A stretch of DNA of 64,000 nucleotides from Hofstenia miamia (Eukaryota; Xenacoelomorpha; Acoela; Hofsteniidae): contig CABFPE010000142.1 in the NCBI GenBank assembly GCA_900660155.1, positions 1,378,180-1,442,179 on the forward strand. The letters run 5' to 3'. A program made the position numbers and the translations under genes. Below are positions 22,972 through 33,639 of this stretch, one piece after another; the stretch's first letter is position 1, and every line of letters begins with the position of its first letter. The notes beneath the pieces are model-generated. The model was not told the origin of the DNA and ran no database searches. It saw only the letters and a list, made by a program, of their open reading frames with translations.

Positions 22972-23294
22972 GTAGCACATTAAATTTCTAATATAAATAT
23001 CTCGAAAATATCCCAATGTGGATGTATCAAAATATTTGAAAAATGTCGATATATCGATATTTTTTTATACATAACCGCGATCGCTACATGCTATGCTACA
23101 TGCCTGCTTATAGAAATTCTCGTTTTTGTTTTGTGGCACTTTTTATTAATGACTTGCAGTATTTGCGGATAGACAAATTATAAAAATTAAGTTGCATTTC
23201 TTTATAATAGTAAATAATGCCTTCATCAAATATTTATATTGTAGTAATTTGAAAGTGACAGTATGTGTACATAATTAAACTTCCGGTGCAAAAC
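22972..23294 (+). promoter_or_regulatory. 5' flank of the Rab gene with an ETS-type site
   Basis: This is the sequence between the hAT MITE and the Rab start codon. ACTTCCGGT at about 23279 matches the ETS/GABP consensus, which is common close to transcription starts of housekeeping genes. It lies about 10 bases before the ATG. The rest is AT-rich with no other site I can name. Confidence 0.4.
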
Positions 23295-26200
23295 ATGTCT
23301 AACTACTATGGGCAGAGTCATGTATTTAAAATATATGTGGTTGGAGACATGGGTGTTGGAAAAACAAGTTTTATTCATCGTTATGTTGCAGGTATAGTCA
23401 TTTTACTTACTTTTTGTGTTAGTAATAATGATAAAATTATTAATTTACTATGAAAACAACTTTCTCAAGTGTAATCACACTATTACACAAGTTTATGGAA
23501 TTTCTATATTGATTTTCAAAGTGATTTATATGAAAACTAGTCTTAAATTGTAGATTAATCAAACAATAATTTATCAATAAGACTATAAAGGTTTCTAGGT
23601 CAGCAGTTCGGTACTTCAGTTAAAAAGTTTATGGATGATACTAATGTACTATGGACAAGCTTGTCTTCCCATAATAGTATATAATAAGCGTGTAGAGTCT
23701 TAATCCAAAATTTATTCTTTGAGACTCTAACATTTCGTCAATGTGAATTTTTAAAGCACATATGAATCTTAATATACTAACAATAAGCAGTTTGAAAAAT
23801 TTCAAATCCAGGTGTTAAACACTAATGCATCTATTAAGGTTCAATGCCAGAAGAGGCATCACCAAACACAATACAACCAAGTTTAACTACACAAAGAATA
23901 TCACATCAAGGCAAACGCTATATTTTGCAGTTATGGGACACTGGTGGACATGAAAAATTCCGTTCTGCAACGGCATCGTATTGTAGGTGAGATTAGTAAT
24001 ATTTTTGCTTTAATGCCTAATATTAACAAAAAATATAAACAAGTATAAACTATTTAATGAATACTCCAATTTACACCAGGTGTCAAACTGCTCCTATCAA
24101 TATGTAAGTGGTAGGTTATAAACTTGTAAATTAATGTTAGCAAGCAAAATTCTCAGGCCAACTTACCAAACAAAATTCTGAGATCAATCACATTTGTTTT
24201 TTAGTCAAAAAATACATAATGCTATTTTTGTAAGATACATAATTCTTAAGACTCTATGTGTAATTAGATGCAAGTTTGGTAGATATGTACAGCCATTCGT
24301 CAATTCAATTGTGCATGAACAAGTTTTGCACTTGACTTAAGCATTTAAAGAGCAAATAAAAACGTTGATTATGATTCGAAAAATAAAGGCATCAAAGACA
24401 TTTAAAGACAAGTTAATACTTAGTGACAAAGCCTTTCATTTTAATAACTTAAGAAAGCCTTGAGGGCAACGAGTCTTACAGTCTTTGCAGAACTTCTATA
24501 TCAATTGAAAGCCACGCATTCAAAACTCTTTTTTTATATTTTTTATTATTTTCTAACAAAAAAGTTTTCACAGGCGATTTTGGATTTATTTTCTTGCAAG
24601 ACACGCAATCTTGGTTTACGTCCTCTGATGACAACAATCAACTCATCTGACAAAATCCAATGTCTCCAGGACTCTGGAATTATTTATTATTTGACCCCGT
24701 ACTTTTCGGTATACATTTTTGATGAAATTTAATTTTTTTGGTTTTCTATAAACCATCTTGATTTACCTGATACGTCTATAAAACGTAAACAAGCTAACAG
24801 GTTTTGAATTTTTGAAATTATAAAGTTCTTGCAATTTTTTGGTGGCCAAATAACGATTTTTTATTAATAAAATTGGATGGTGTTTATCCTGAACTGTCCA
24901 AATTTATTGTCGACCCACAATCACGGCCGTGGCTAAGGGGAAATGGATCTTCCTGTTGGGTCACTTGGCCCCCTTCCTCCATAGTATTAATTCTAATATT
25001 CTGTAACTTACTGTAGTTAGAGTAAATATATTTTAGTTAAAATATATCAAATACTAATGAATATTAAAAAAATTCAATGAAAAAGTGCTAAACTATTTCA
25101 TATAGGTAAAACTATGAACTTTGTAGTGCCATGGCCCCTTAACTTGCAAATGAAGCCACGGGCCTGCCCGCAATTCGAACACCGTGTAAATTCTTGGCAC
25201 TGTTCAGTTGATTTCTGATAGTTTTTCTATGGACACCGATAATGTTTTAGTTCCAAGGAAAGGGCTAAATTAATATGCTTTTCGTGCAATCGATAATAAT
25301 TGGTTTTATATTTCCCTTCGCTCAATGTAGATTGGTGATGAAGTAACTAACATAACGCGCAAAGCTCTTTTGGAAAACCTTAGCCAAGCTACTAGACTAC
25401 GTGGACAATTGACTACTTGTAGTATGAATTACTGAAATGCCCATATAGTCATAACTGCATTATTTACAGATAAAGTAAATGAAAGTTATTTACTCTTTGC
25501 TTTATTGTTTCTCATGAAATTAAAGTCATTTTTTTGTTCAGATGCAGTCTAAAAAGTTTAAGCAAAGAACACCAAGGTGGAGTACTGGTAATGTACTCAA
25601 TATGGCAAGATCCGCTGGATTAGCTGAAAATATTCAAAAGCTGAAAAAGATGCTTTTATGTCGAACTTATATTCATAGCTGCTTCGTTCTTCAACATCTT
25701 TGCAAATGTCAGCTATCAATATTAATCTCTCAGTATATAGGCGAATCACTCAGGCTTGTAAATGGCATCAAAATGTGTGTGACATTTCGAACATATTGAG
25801 TGTGGTCTTAATGAGAGAAAGCGGCAGTTTGTACAATGCATCACATGTGCAAATAATGAAATATATATTCTTGAAATGGCAAGTATGCTTTGAACAATGG
25901 AGTCCGTGTAGTCAAAGAACAACAAAGAAGACAAGCATCAACCACCTTGAATCTGCTCTAAGGAATTATCAGATACTTTGTTCGTTTATACAGTTAAAGA
26001 AATTTCTTCGCTCAAACTTCTGGGAGCCTAATATATCAATAAGGCTATGGAAATTAGTATTCATAAATACAGTTGGTCAGTTCGGGAAATGCTTTGATCC
26101 TTCAACTGCTTCATCAAATATGATTCTCGAATATTTTTTAGTGAAGGCTTGCGGGAGGCAACGACATTTATACGTAAAACAAATAATGGCGATTTTTGCC

Positions 26201-28165
26201 TGGGCTGAACCCTACACTAGTCAAAGGAATATCTTAAGTGTATCTTTAATCAGTAACAATGAATGTTACTTGTTAAAAATGGGAAGGTGAACTTAATATA
26301 ATCCTGGGTGGTAGACAACACTATCACCAAAAGGGATAGGTCGACTTCAGACTTGTCAACGAGCCGAGCCATGCTTGAGCACAGTATTTGATATACAACG
26401 AGCTCAAAACGAGCCTATTTTGGGCAAAGCAACTTTATTTTCTGCTTGTTAATTTGATTATGGAGATTTTTCTTATTTTTTGCAGTCAGTATGCCTTTCC
26501 TATAATCTTATTTAATAAATGTTTATTAAATAATAGGAAGAGCTATGTAAAAAATTCTTTGAGCACAATATTTTTAAAAAAAATACCGAGGTAAAACGAG
26601 CCTCATTCAAAGATTTTATGTGGCTAGCCGAGCCGAACTTGGATATGTCGGCTCGTTGACAAGTCTGGTCGGCATACATTCAGGAAGGGTTGATGGGCAT
26701 TTCTACTTTCTCAGAATTTAAGCAAAAATTTTACCAAAACTGTACGACATTTTTATTTTATGTTGCATAAACGAACAGGATTTTCTGAAGTTTGAGGTAA
26801 TCTAGTAATGATCAAGTAAGGAACCAAAGCGGGGCAAAGCCCCACGAAAAATGTTTGAAAATATAAAAAATAGAGCTTATTGAGAGCAAAGTTACAAAAA
26901 TTGAATTTAAAAATATTATTTTACATCCTGATTTTGCTTTTAGCTTTCTTGTACAGGAGGAGTTGCCTGACCTTCCGGGGGGGGGGGGGGNNNNNNNNNN
27001 NNNNNNNNNNNNNNNNNNNNNNNNNNNNNNNNNNNNNNNNNNNNNNNNNNNNNNNNNNNNNNNNNNNNNNNNNNNNNNNNNNNNNNNNNGGGGGGGGGGG
27101 GTCGTTCCCTCTAACTCCTTCGTCGCTAGGTACCTGATAAGATCCCATATTGAATATTAATTTAATAAATTCATTGTGTAAATATAATATAATATTCTGT
27201 TTAAGAGATGGACATGGCGTGTTAATAATGTATGACATTACCAATCCCCACTCGTTTGCAAGTGTGCGTCAATGGATCTATGAAGTAAAAAATCATGCCC
27301 TCGGTCCAATTGTTCTCTCGTTGATAGGTAATAAATCTGATTTGCGAAGTCATAGAAAGATCACCTATAAAGAGGTAATCATCATTCACACTAGATATTA
27401 TGTAGGGAGTTCAAGTTAAACTTCATTTTGTAAAATATATCGTTAAATATAATCAATGAAGAGCTCTTGAAACTAAACCATGCAAATATGCACTTTGAGT
27501 TGACAACTAAATTTAAGTGAAGGAATTCAATTTGAATAATGAATACAAATATCTTTTTGTCAAATTTCACAATTACAAAAGTGATCATCATTTTTGGATT
27601 TTCCATTCCTTTTGAGTTAAAGCTAATTGATAGAAGTGTAATCTAAACTTTCAGATAAACATGGCTTTATTGTGTTGGTCACATATAATTGCACATAGCA
27701 ATTAATTGTTCAATTTAATAAATGCAGGTGTATTTAGTTTAAGCAATTTAGCAGTTATTGAAATCCCAACTAAGAAACATACAAACTCATAATTTTCTCT
27801 ATGCTAAGACTTGCGGAACACCCTGTATAGATGTTCAACAATATTAGAAAGCTTGAAAATTTCAATATTCATTGAAGTGTAAACTTTGTGCAGTAATAAT
27901 CCTTTTGAAATTAAAAAAATTGGCTTTAGAAATCACTATGTTACATCAAATGATCAAATGATATATTTAGGCAAAATTATATTCTTCAAAGCTTGGCATT
28001 TCATTTTATGAGACATCCGCAAAGGACTCAACAAACATCGAAGCAGCTGTTCTTCGTCTAATTGATAGCATTTATGAACTTTTCGGAACTGCACTAATGG
28101 AAAACGGCAATAATATAAATCTGAACAAGCGTTCGTGTCAATGTGGATCGTGTATGCAAGGCTAA
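23295..28165 (+). CDS. Rab-like small GTPase, four exons
   Basis: The exons are 23295-23391, 23839-23986, 27206-27374 and 27971-28165. All borders are GT-AG and all phases agree, giving 202 residues. The P-loop is GDMGVGKTS in exon 1. Switch II is WDTGGHEKF in exon 2, where His replaces the usual Gln. The block HGVLIMYDITN and G4 GNKSDL are in exon 3, and G5 ETSAKD is in exon 4. The N-terminus MSNYYGQ is short. The tail RSCQCGSCMQG has three Cys, with the last at -4, so it has CaaX-like form rather than the usual terminal CC or CXC of Rab proteins. Introns 1-3 are about 450, 3,220 and 600 bases. Intron 2 holds transposons and an assembly gap. The family assignment is firm, but the subfamily is not recognised. 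The protein presumably acts at a membrane. Confidence 0.9.
24560..25300 (-). pseudogene. Tc1-like transposase relic in Rab intron 2
   Basis: On the minus strand, pieces of the Tc1 pattern appear in order. A block near 24860-24800 with 'IKNRYLATKKLQELYN' is followed by 'FYRRIR', corresponding to the R-x-L-x-R-x-L helix-turn-helix block. 'ESWRHWILSDE' near 24680 has the W-x-x-V-x-x-S-D-E form around the first catalytic Asp. 'IRGRKPRLRVLQ' near 24620 follows. The frames differ between the pieces. A hAT MITE splits the N-terminal side. Confidence 0.45.
24922..25166. mobile_element. Small hAT element (MITE), family 3, inside the Tc1 relic
   Basis: The left end CACGGCCGTGGCTAAGGGG and the right end (other strand CAGGCCCGTGGCTTC) form imperfect inverted repeats. 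The flanking 8-mers cccacaat (24914-24921) and cccgcaat (25167-25174) match 7 of 8. It is 245 bp, with no ORF. It is nested inside the Tc1 relic, so it is the younger insertion. Confidence 0.7.
25540..26290 (+). other. Unrecognised open stretches in Rab intron 2
   Basis: Two overlapping frames (85 and 196 codons) run here on the plus strand. A third frame carries 'CGLNERKRQFVQCITC', whose Cys spacing looks like a broken zinc-binding motif. No family is recognised. Position in an intron and mixed frames suggest a decayed transposon. Confidence 0.25.
26348..26667. mobile_element. hAT-like MITE with 20-bp perfect terminal repeats
   Basis: CAGACTTGTCAACGAGCCGA at the left end is exactly repeated, inverted, at the right end. 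The element is 320 bp and AT-rich inside, with further 'acgagcc' words next to each end. The flanking 8-mers gtcgactt and gtcggcat share 6 of 8 positions, suggestive of an old hAT duplication. It lies in intron 2 of the Rab gene. Confidence 0.7.
26991..27089. other. Assembly gap between poly-G ends
   Basis: A run of 99 Ns is bounded on both sides by runs of 11-13 G. The real sequence may be a long G-rich low-complexity tract that stopped sequencing. It is in intron 2 of the Rab gene, so no coding sequence need be missing. Confidence 0.9.
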
Positions 28166-28269
28166 CCTTAATATAAATCATCAGAAAAAACTTCAAATGT
28201 GCATTTGTACAAATGTATAAATTCATAAATATTTGTAACTAAATATATTCCACAGTATGATAAATTTTT

Positions 28270-28920
28270 GTTCAATTCAAAGGTGGAATCGGGCTCAGAT
28301 TTTCAAACCCGAACCGAACCGAACCCGATAGTATCAGCCCGAACCATACCCGAACCCGAAACTAATTTCCAAGGTGCATTTTCAACCCGAATCTAGCCCG
28401 AAATGCACAGGCAGTGTTGAGAACAATGAAGTAATACTCATAAAGGAGAGAAAACAAAAACTAAAACAAATGCTAATGTTTCGCAGCTGAATACAAAAGT
28501 TCGAGTGCTTGCACAGTCTCTGGCGATAGCGACGATCTTCGTTCAGAAACAGTGAGACCGCAAGATGAAAAATCTCGTTCGGATTGTCCAGCTGAACCCT
28601 GCCGCTTGATACTGGATGATCCGGTAGTTTTGGCGTCGTATTTCAGGACTAGCTTGCATTTACTACAGACAACAAAGCCGTTGATTGTTTGTGGTGGGGA
28701 TCCATCTTCTTCAAGCCGCTCAACAGTATCGCATTTCTTCCAAAATTCTGATCGGCCACTAGCAGGCTTAAACACAAATCTGCCTGGAAAAGCTCGAATT
28801 TCTGACGTTAGCTCCGCAGCTGTACACATACCGTCAGTGTGAGTAAAGCTATACAGACTAACTAAAATCAAGCCAATTACCGAAGGCAATCAATCAACCT
28901 ACTTCAGTGATGTCAATCAA
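28270..28920 (-). pseudogene. Internally deleted hAT element: BED finger joined to C-terminal tail
   Basis: A minus-strand frame of about 138 codons (28889 to 28473) contains 'FVFKPASGRSEFWKK', then 'NGFVVCSKCKLVLKYDAKTT' and 'SSSIKRQ', the BED zinc-finger pattern of hAT proteins. The usual His ligands are not evident (K-R-Q where T-x-x-L-x-x-H is expected). It ends 'ERRSSLSPETVQALELL', which resembles the very C-terminus of hAT proteins (R-x-x-L-x-x-E-x-V-x-x-L). The whole catalytic core is absent between them. At 28283-28420, repeated 'cccgaacc' words and 'aaaggtggaatcgggctc' resemble a hAT end. The opposite end was not found. Confidence 0.6.
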
Positions 28921-28939
28921 GGTAATTAAGTACGACGTC

Positions 28940-31090
28940 TATTAAAACAAATCTCGTTTGATGTTGGGGAGAATCGATACAATAAATAATCTAATTTACC
29001 TCGCTGAAACTGTTTTAATTCTTGCCAACATTCAACCCGATTTCAATCCTTGCTTTCAGCTTGCGGACTTCAACAAGGTGATCCCTTCGCTCCCTTTTGT
29101 TTGTTTTAGCTATTCACCCAATCGTTTCTGCTATCAAAGATAAATTTCCTGAATTAGCATGCAACGCATGGTATTTAGATGACGGTTCTCTGGTTGGGGA
29201 CGTTCCATCTTTGTGTAAAGTATTTGAGTTTGTGGTGTTAGGTATGAAAAAGTAGGCTTGGAAATTAGTTTAACTAAATGTGAAGTTTGGTCGCCTAATC
29301 CTAATTGCGATTTCAGTGCTTTGCCCAAAACAATCAACAGACGAAAAGATGGTCTTATCACTCTTGGGGCTCCTATCTCCAAGTCTCCACAATTTGTCCA
29401 AAAGTTCTTTTCGAAACATGTTTCTAAGTCTATTGAAATTATGAATGACATAAAATTACTTGAAGATCCACAGTTAGAATTGCATCTGTTAAGGAGCTGT
29501 CCTTCACTACATAAGATATCGTTTTGTTTAAGAACTTCTAATCCCGCAAATGTTGCAGCAGAACTGGAAGAATTTGATTCAGCAGTTTATCAGTCTCTGG
29601 AAAGTATAGCAGGTTCAGCTGTTTCTGTGTCACAAAGACTACAGGCATCTTTGCCAATTTCTAAAGGAGGTCTTGGATTACCATTAGTGTCAACAATTGC
29701 TTCTGCAGCGTTCTTGGGGTCATATGTTGACAATAAAGAACTAACATATTGTTCCCATTGATGATTATATTTACTCTGTGCCACATCAGTGTTTGCAAGA
29801 ACTTTTTAGCAAAGGACTAATGTTGTCTGAAATGCCTTTACACATAGCCCCAAAAGCACAGAAGTCTATTTGTTCACTTTTAGAGCAAGTTAGCTAGAAT
29901 AACTGTTTATCCTCCAATTTGTCTCCTCACGATAAAGCAAGACTTCTCTCTTGTTCCATACCAGAAAGTGGGGATTAGTTGGCTGCCATTCCCTTGAAAG
30001 CACTTGGTCTTTCCTTCGTTCATGCAGAATTCCGAATTTTGCTTTGTTATCGGCTTGGCATCCCAATGATGACAAAAAATGTCCAAAATGCTTTAAGCCT
30101 TTGGATTTATTCGGTGATCATGCTATGTCATGCGCGGTTGATGGTGAAAGAATTGCAACTGTTTTATTCTTGGGGTCATATGTGGACAACAAAGAAATCT
30201 GTAAACAGATTGTTCCCATTGATCATTATGTTTACTCTGTGCCACATCAACGTGCAAGAACTTTCTAGCAAAGGACTAGCGTTGTCTGAAATGCCTTTAC
30301 ACTGGCCCAAAAGCACAGAAGTCTATTTGTTCACTTTTAGAGCAAGTTAGTTGTTTATCCTCCAGTTTGTCTTCCTCGCAATAAAGCAAGACTTCTCTTG
30401 TTCCATACCAGTAAGTGAGGATTGGTTGGTTGCGATTCTCTTGAAAGCACTTCGTCTTCCCTTGCTCCTGCTGAATTCCAAATTTTGCTTTGTTATCATT
30501 CTAGCATCCCCTTAATTGATGATGACAAAAAATGTCCAAATACTGTAAGCCTTTAGATTTATTCGGTAATCATGCTATGTTATGCGCAGTTGATGGTGAA
30601 AGAATTGTGCGTCATGATCGACTCAGGGACGCTATTTTTGCAACTGCGTCTAAATGTGCTTTGTCTCCTGTTCTTGAAAAGTCTAACCTTACTTAGTTTC
30701 GTGCTCGTCCTTTGGACGTGACTGTAATTAGTTCACTGCAGCCTTCGATTGTTTCTCTTGCGGGTACTAATGCTGGTCATGCTCTGGAAGTTTCAGACAA
30801 CCAAAGGCTTACTAAATACGCAGAATCATGTTCAGCTGCTGGTATATCCTTCATACCACTATCAGTGGAAGCTTTAGAAGGATGGTCACCAATTGCTACC
30901 AAAGTATTCTCCAAGATGTCTTTTATGTCTTCTGCCAGAAGTGCCTCTTGCGATCATGCAAAAANGATTTATTCGGTGATCATGCTATGTCATGCGCGGT
31001 TGATGGTGAAAGAATTGCAACTGTTTTATCTCCTGTGCTTGAAAAGTCTAACCTCACTGAGTCTCGTGCTCNAAAAAAATTTAAATTTGG
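28940..31090 (+). pseudogene. Reverse-transcriptase element fragment (YLDDG type)
   Basis: The order on the plus strand is a 'QQGDP' block, 'AIHPIVSAIKDKFPEL', the catalytic 'AWYLDDG', then 'EISLTKCEVW', 'LGAPISKSPQF' and 'QASLPISKGGLGLP' in a 167-codon frame at 29258. Further on come a Cys/His block 'KCPKCFKPLDLFGDHAMSC' and 'DVTVISSLQPSIVSLAG', which looks like a nuclease-type domain. This is a non-LTR-like retroelement family seen in many invertebrates, whose clade I cannot name with certainty. It is broken in several places, partly by tandem duplication and contig joins (Ns at 30965 and 31072). The 5' part is missing. Confidence 0.6.
29712..30640 (+). repeat. Tandem duplication of about 456 bp inside the RT element
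   Basis: The segment starting 'ttcttggggtcatatgt' at 29712 recurs at 30168 and is followed in both copies by the same order of landmarks. These run through 'gatttattcggt.atcatgctatgt' at about 30107 and again at about 30556. A third short piece of the same landmark lies after the N at 30965. The copies differ by many substitutions, so this is an old duplication rather than an assembly overlap, apart from the last piece. Confidence 0.65.
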
Positions 31091-31748
31091 TGATTCTTAA
31101 ATATTCTATTTTGTAATGTTAATTTTGTAAAACTGTGATTTGTAATGTTAATTTTATATATTTGACTATTAAAATGCTTCATATTATGTTTTCGACAAAT
31201 GTTTAATGATAATAGAAAGCGTTACACTTTATAAAATGTCACTTCAAATTTGGGAATGGCAAATTAATGACTTTGCATTTCATATTTTACAAATATAGAA
31301 CCATAGATGAACTTGGTTTACTAAACTTATTGCATAAAGAGGTCTTTTTACACAAATCGTCAGCAATTACTGCATTGCGCACCCATTTTATTAGATTGTT
31401 TTCATGTTAAAATACATGCATCGACAAAAAATAAATTAAAAAATATACTTTGCAAAAGTATTTTTTTTCGAAATCACTAATCGAAACTGTGCAATAGATA
31501 TATGTAATATTTTATAAAGCTCCAGTATGCTTCTAAAATGTAGTTATATTTTACATTAATAAATAATACAATCTAATGATGATAAAGAAGCTATTTAAAT
31601 TGCTTGCATAGTCCAAGTACACATTTCAACAATCTACCAGCAATTTCGTTGACACCACTGTACTATTTAACATAACAAGATTTTTGGACAAATTCATTTA
31701 GCTAATTGAAGAGATTTCAATGGATTTCTTAAAATGTGGGGTTATTTC
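31091..31748. other. No supported gene
   Basis: AT-rich, without recognisable features. Confidence 0.4.
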
Positions 31749-32211
31749 TTAAATTCAGTGGGGTTAATCAACGAACGCCCTTGTGTGTAGAGCCGCCAAT
31801 TTAATGTCAATAAATATAAAATATTAGTTCACATATTTGGCTCGAATTTTGGTAGCACATATGAGCAGACATTTCATCGGGTTTTTCGACATTCGACCCA
31901 TGTTTTAGCACATATTTCAGCGCTTTAGACCTATTTTATTTGACAAATTGGGTTCCACTAGATTTGCACTAGACCAGAATTTTCCACTCCTCTAAATTGC
32001 TTTCCAAAGCAAACTTATGTAAACTTGTGCTTTGTACATTGTACATTGAAGAAATGTAATAATTTTTATCTCGAATTATGTATTTAAGCATATACACAAT
32101 ATTTGAACAACGTAGAACACATTTTATATTACATATTTGACCCATTTTCATCACATGAATTTGGCGGCCCTACACACAAGGGCGTTCGTTGATTAACCCC
32201 ACTGAATTTAA
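31749..32211. mobile_element. TIR element flanked by TTAA
   Basis: About 50 bases at the left end (ATTCAGTGGGGTTAATCAAC onward, including 'gaacgcccttgtgtgtag') are repeated inverted at the right end with two or three mismatches. TTAA stands at both outer edges (31749-31752, 32208-32211). As the terminal sequence TTAAATT is itself mirrored, the duplication could be TTAA or AATT. The element is 463 bp overall and non-coding. TTAA would fit a piggyBac- or Kolobok-type MITE. High arm identity suggests a fairly young insertion. Confidence 0.75.
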
Positions 32212-33025
32212 TTGTGGCACCTGTTTAGTTACTGGTGTGCTGTTCATCATTTAAAATAATACATTTAAAGGTAATGCGGTTGACCTAAGTTTTTCTTAGG
32301 GAGTTAGCATGTAACCAGCACTAAATGCTGTGAGAATTTTACTTGAGATACAGATTAAGCCGCACATACTATCTACGATTTCATGGTGTACGTTTCTCTC
32401 ACCTATATAATGTAATCTCTAGTCTATTTAAAACTAGTTAGTAAATTCAACATTACAAAAAGCCTTTATCAGAATTTGAATATTTATATAAATTATAGCT
32501 CAAGCAGAACAACGAAATCAAAATATAATTTATTCAGGAACATTATTCTGGCTTAAAGAAATAACAAAAGTATATATTTTGTTGATCTCAATGTGAATAA
32601 AAAGTACCCCAAAATCTATCACCTTGAAGAAAAGCAGCACTATAATGGGCATTGCTCCACCATATAGAAAAACACTGAAACAACGTAAAAATGCAAATAT
32701 TTTTTATGCTATATATTAAGAGTTTCGTACACCATCGCCGACAAAAATATTTTGCAGAAGCAAATATGTACCTGAAGCAAATGTATATATTACTAAAATC
32801 ATTTACATTCTACAATTGAGTGTAATGAAAACAGAATTTTATCATTTATGACGCAATTTGCTCATTTATCAGTTGAAATTTGTACAATAATATCAATAAT
32901 TTTATTTTACCTCAACATTTTATCAACTGATATGCTCGGTGAAAATATAAAGAAAATTGACGTGCAGCAAAAATATCCGCTAGAATTTATTATTCCACAT
33001 ATACATGTACTTCTCAAAAAGTTAT
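32212..33025. other. No supported gene
   Basis: AT-rich, with no recognised features. A frame open from 32848 runs into the LINE-like fragment that follows. Confidence 0.35.
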
Positions 33026-33213
33026 TTAAAACTTATTCTCAAATAAACCGAGCGTACTCTAAGCTAAATTTAGCAAAAGAATTAGCCACATATAACTGGA
33101 ATTGATTGCCAGAAGAATTAAAAATGGGTACAAAATTAGGAAATTCAAGAACAGGTTAAAAGCTCTCATACTCGAGGAAAGGATTATATCCGGCAGAGTT
33201 AGAATTTTATCAT
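33026..33213 (+). pseudogene. Possible 3' end of a LINE ORF2
   Basis: The text 'ATYNWN', a stop, then 'LPEELK' and, in another frame, 'FKNRLKALILEERI' before a final stop at about 33213 follows the usual end of CR1/RTE-like LINE ORF2. That end has W-N-x-L-P-x-E followed by a S-F-K-x-x-L-K helix. Only the last 60 codons or so are present and the frames are broken. Confidence 0.4.
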
Positions 33214-33639
33214 AATGATTGCATATTACTTCAACAGCTATAAACTATCAATTGCGTTTATTCTAAGCGTACATTCTTATTAAAAATTCTACACTGTATC
33301 TTTGTTATACAATTGTGTATTTTTTAATGTGTCGTTTTTAGGAGCTTAATTAACCTTAATAAGAACATGCAGAGATATATTTCGACTTACAAAATCATCG
33401 TCAGTTTTACAAATTATTCCCTCTAAATTTACTAGATTTTATAATAATAATTATAATTTTTTAAATTTTAAAAAGTGGCATATTTAATTTATAAATATAG
33501 TCTTCTTTTGTGTTTAAACTTGGTTGCAAGGATTTTAAAAAAATACTCTCAATAATTTTTAAATTAATAGATCGTGACGTCTGATGTAATATTTTTGTTT
33601 CAAAGTTTAGTCCGCATTTTTTAAATGATTAGATATAGC

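Noticed and set aside
26880-27244. Open frames running through the N block
   Set aside because: They exist only because Ns do not create stops, and the flanks are poly-G and intron sequence.
28552-28842. Plus-strand frame of 96 codons
   Set aside because: Mirror of the BED-finger frame. It has no recognisable content of its own.
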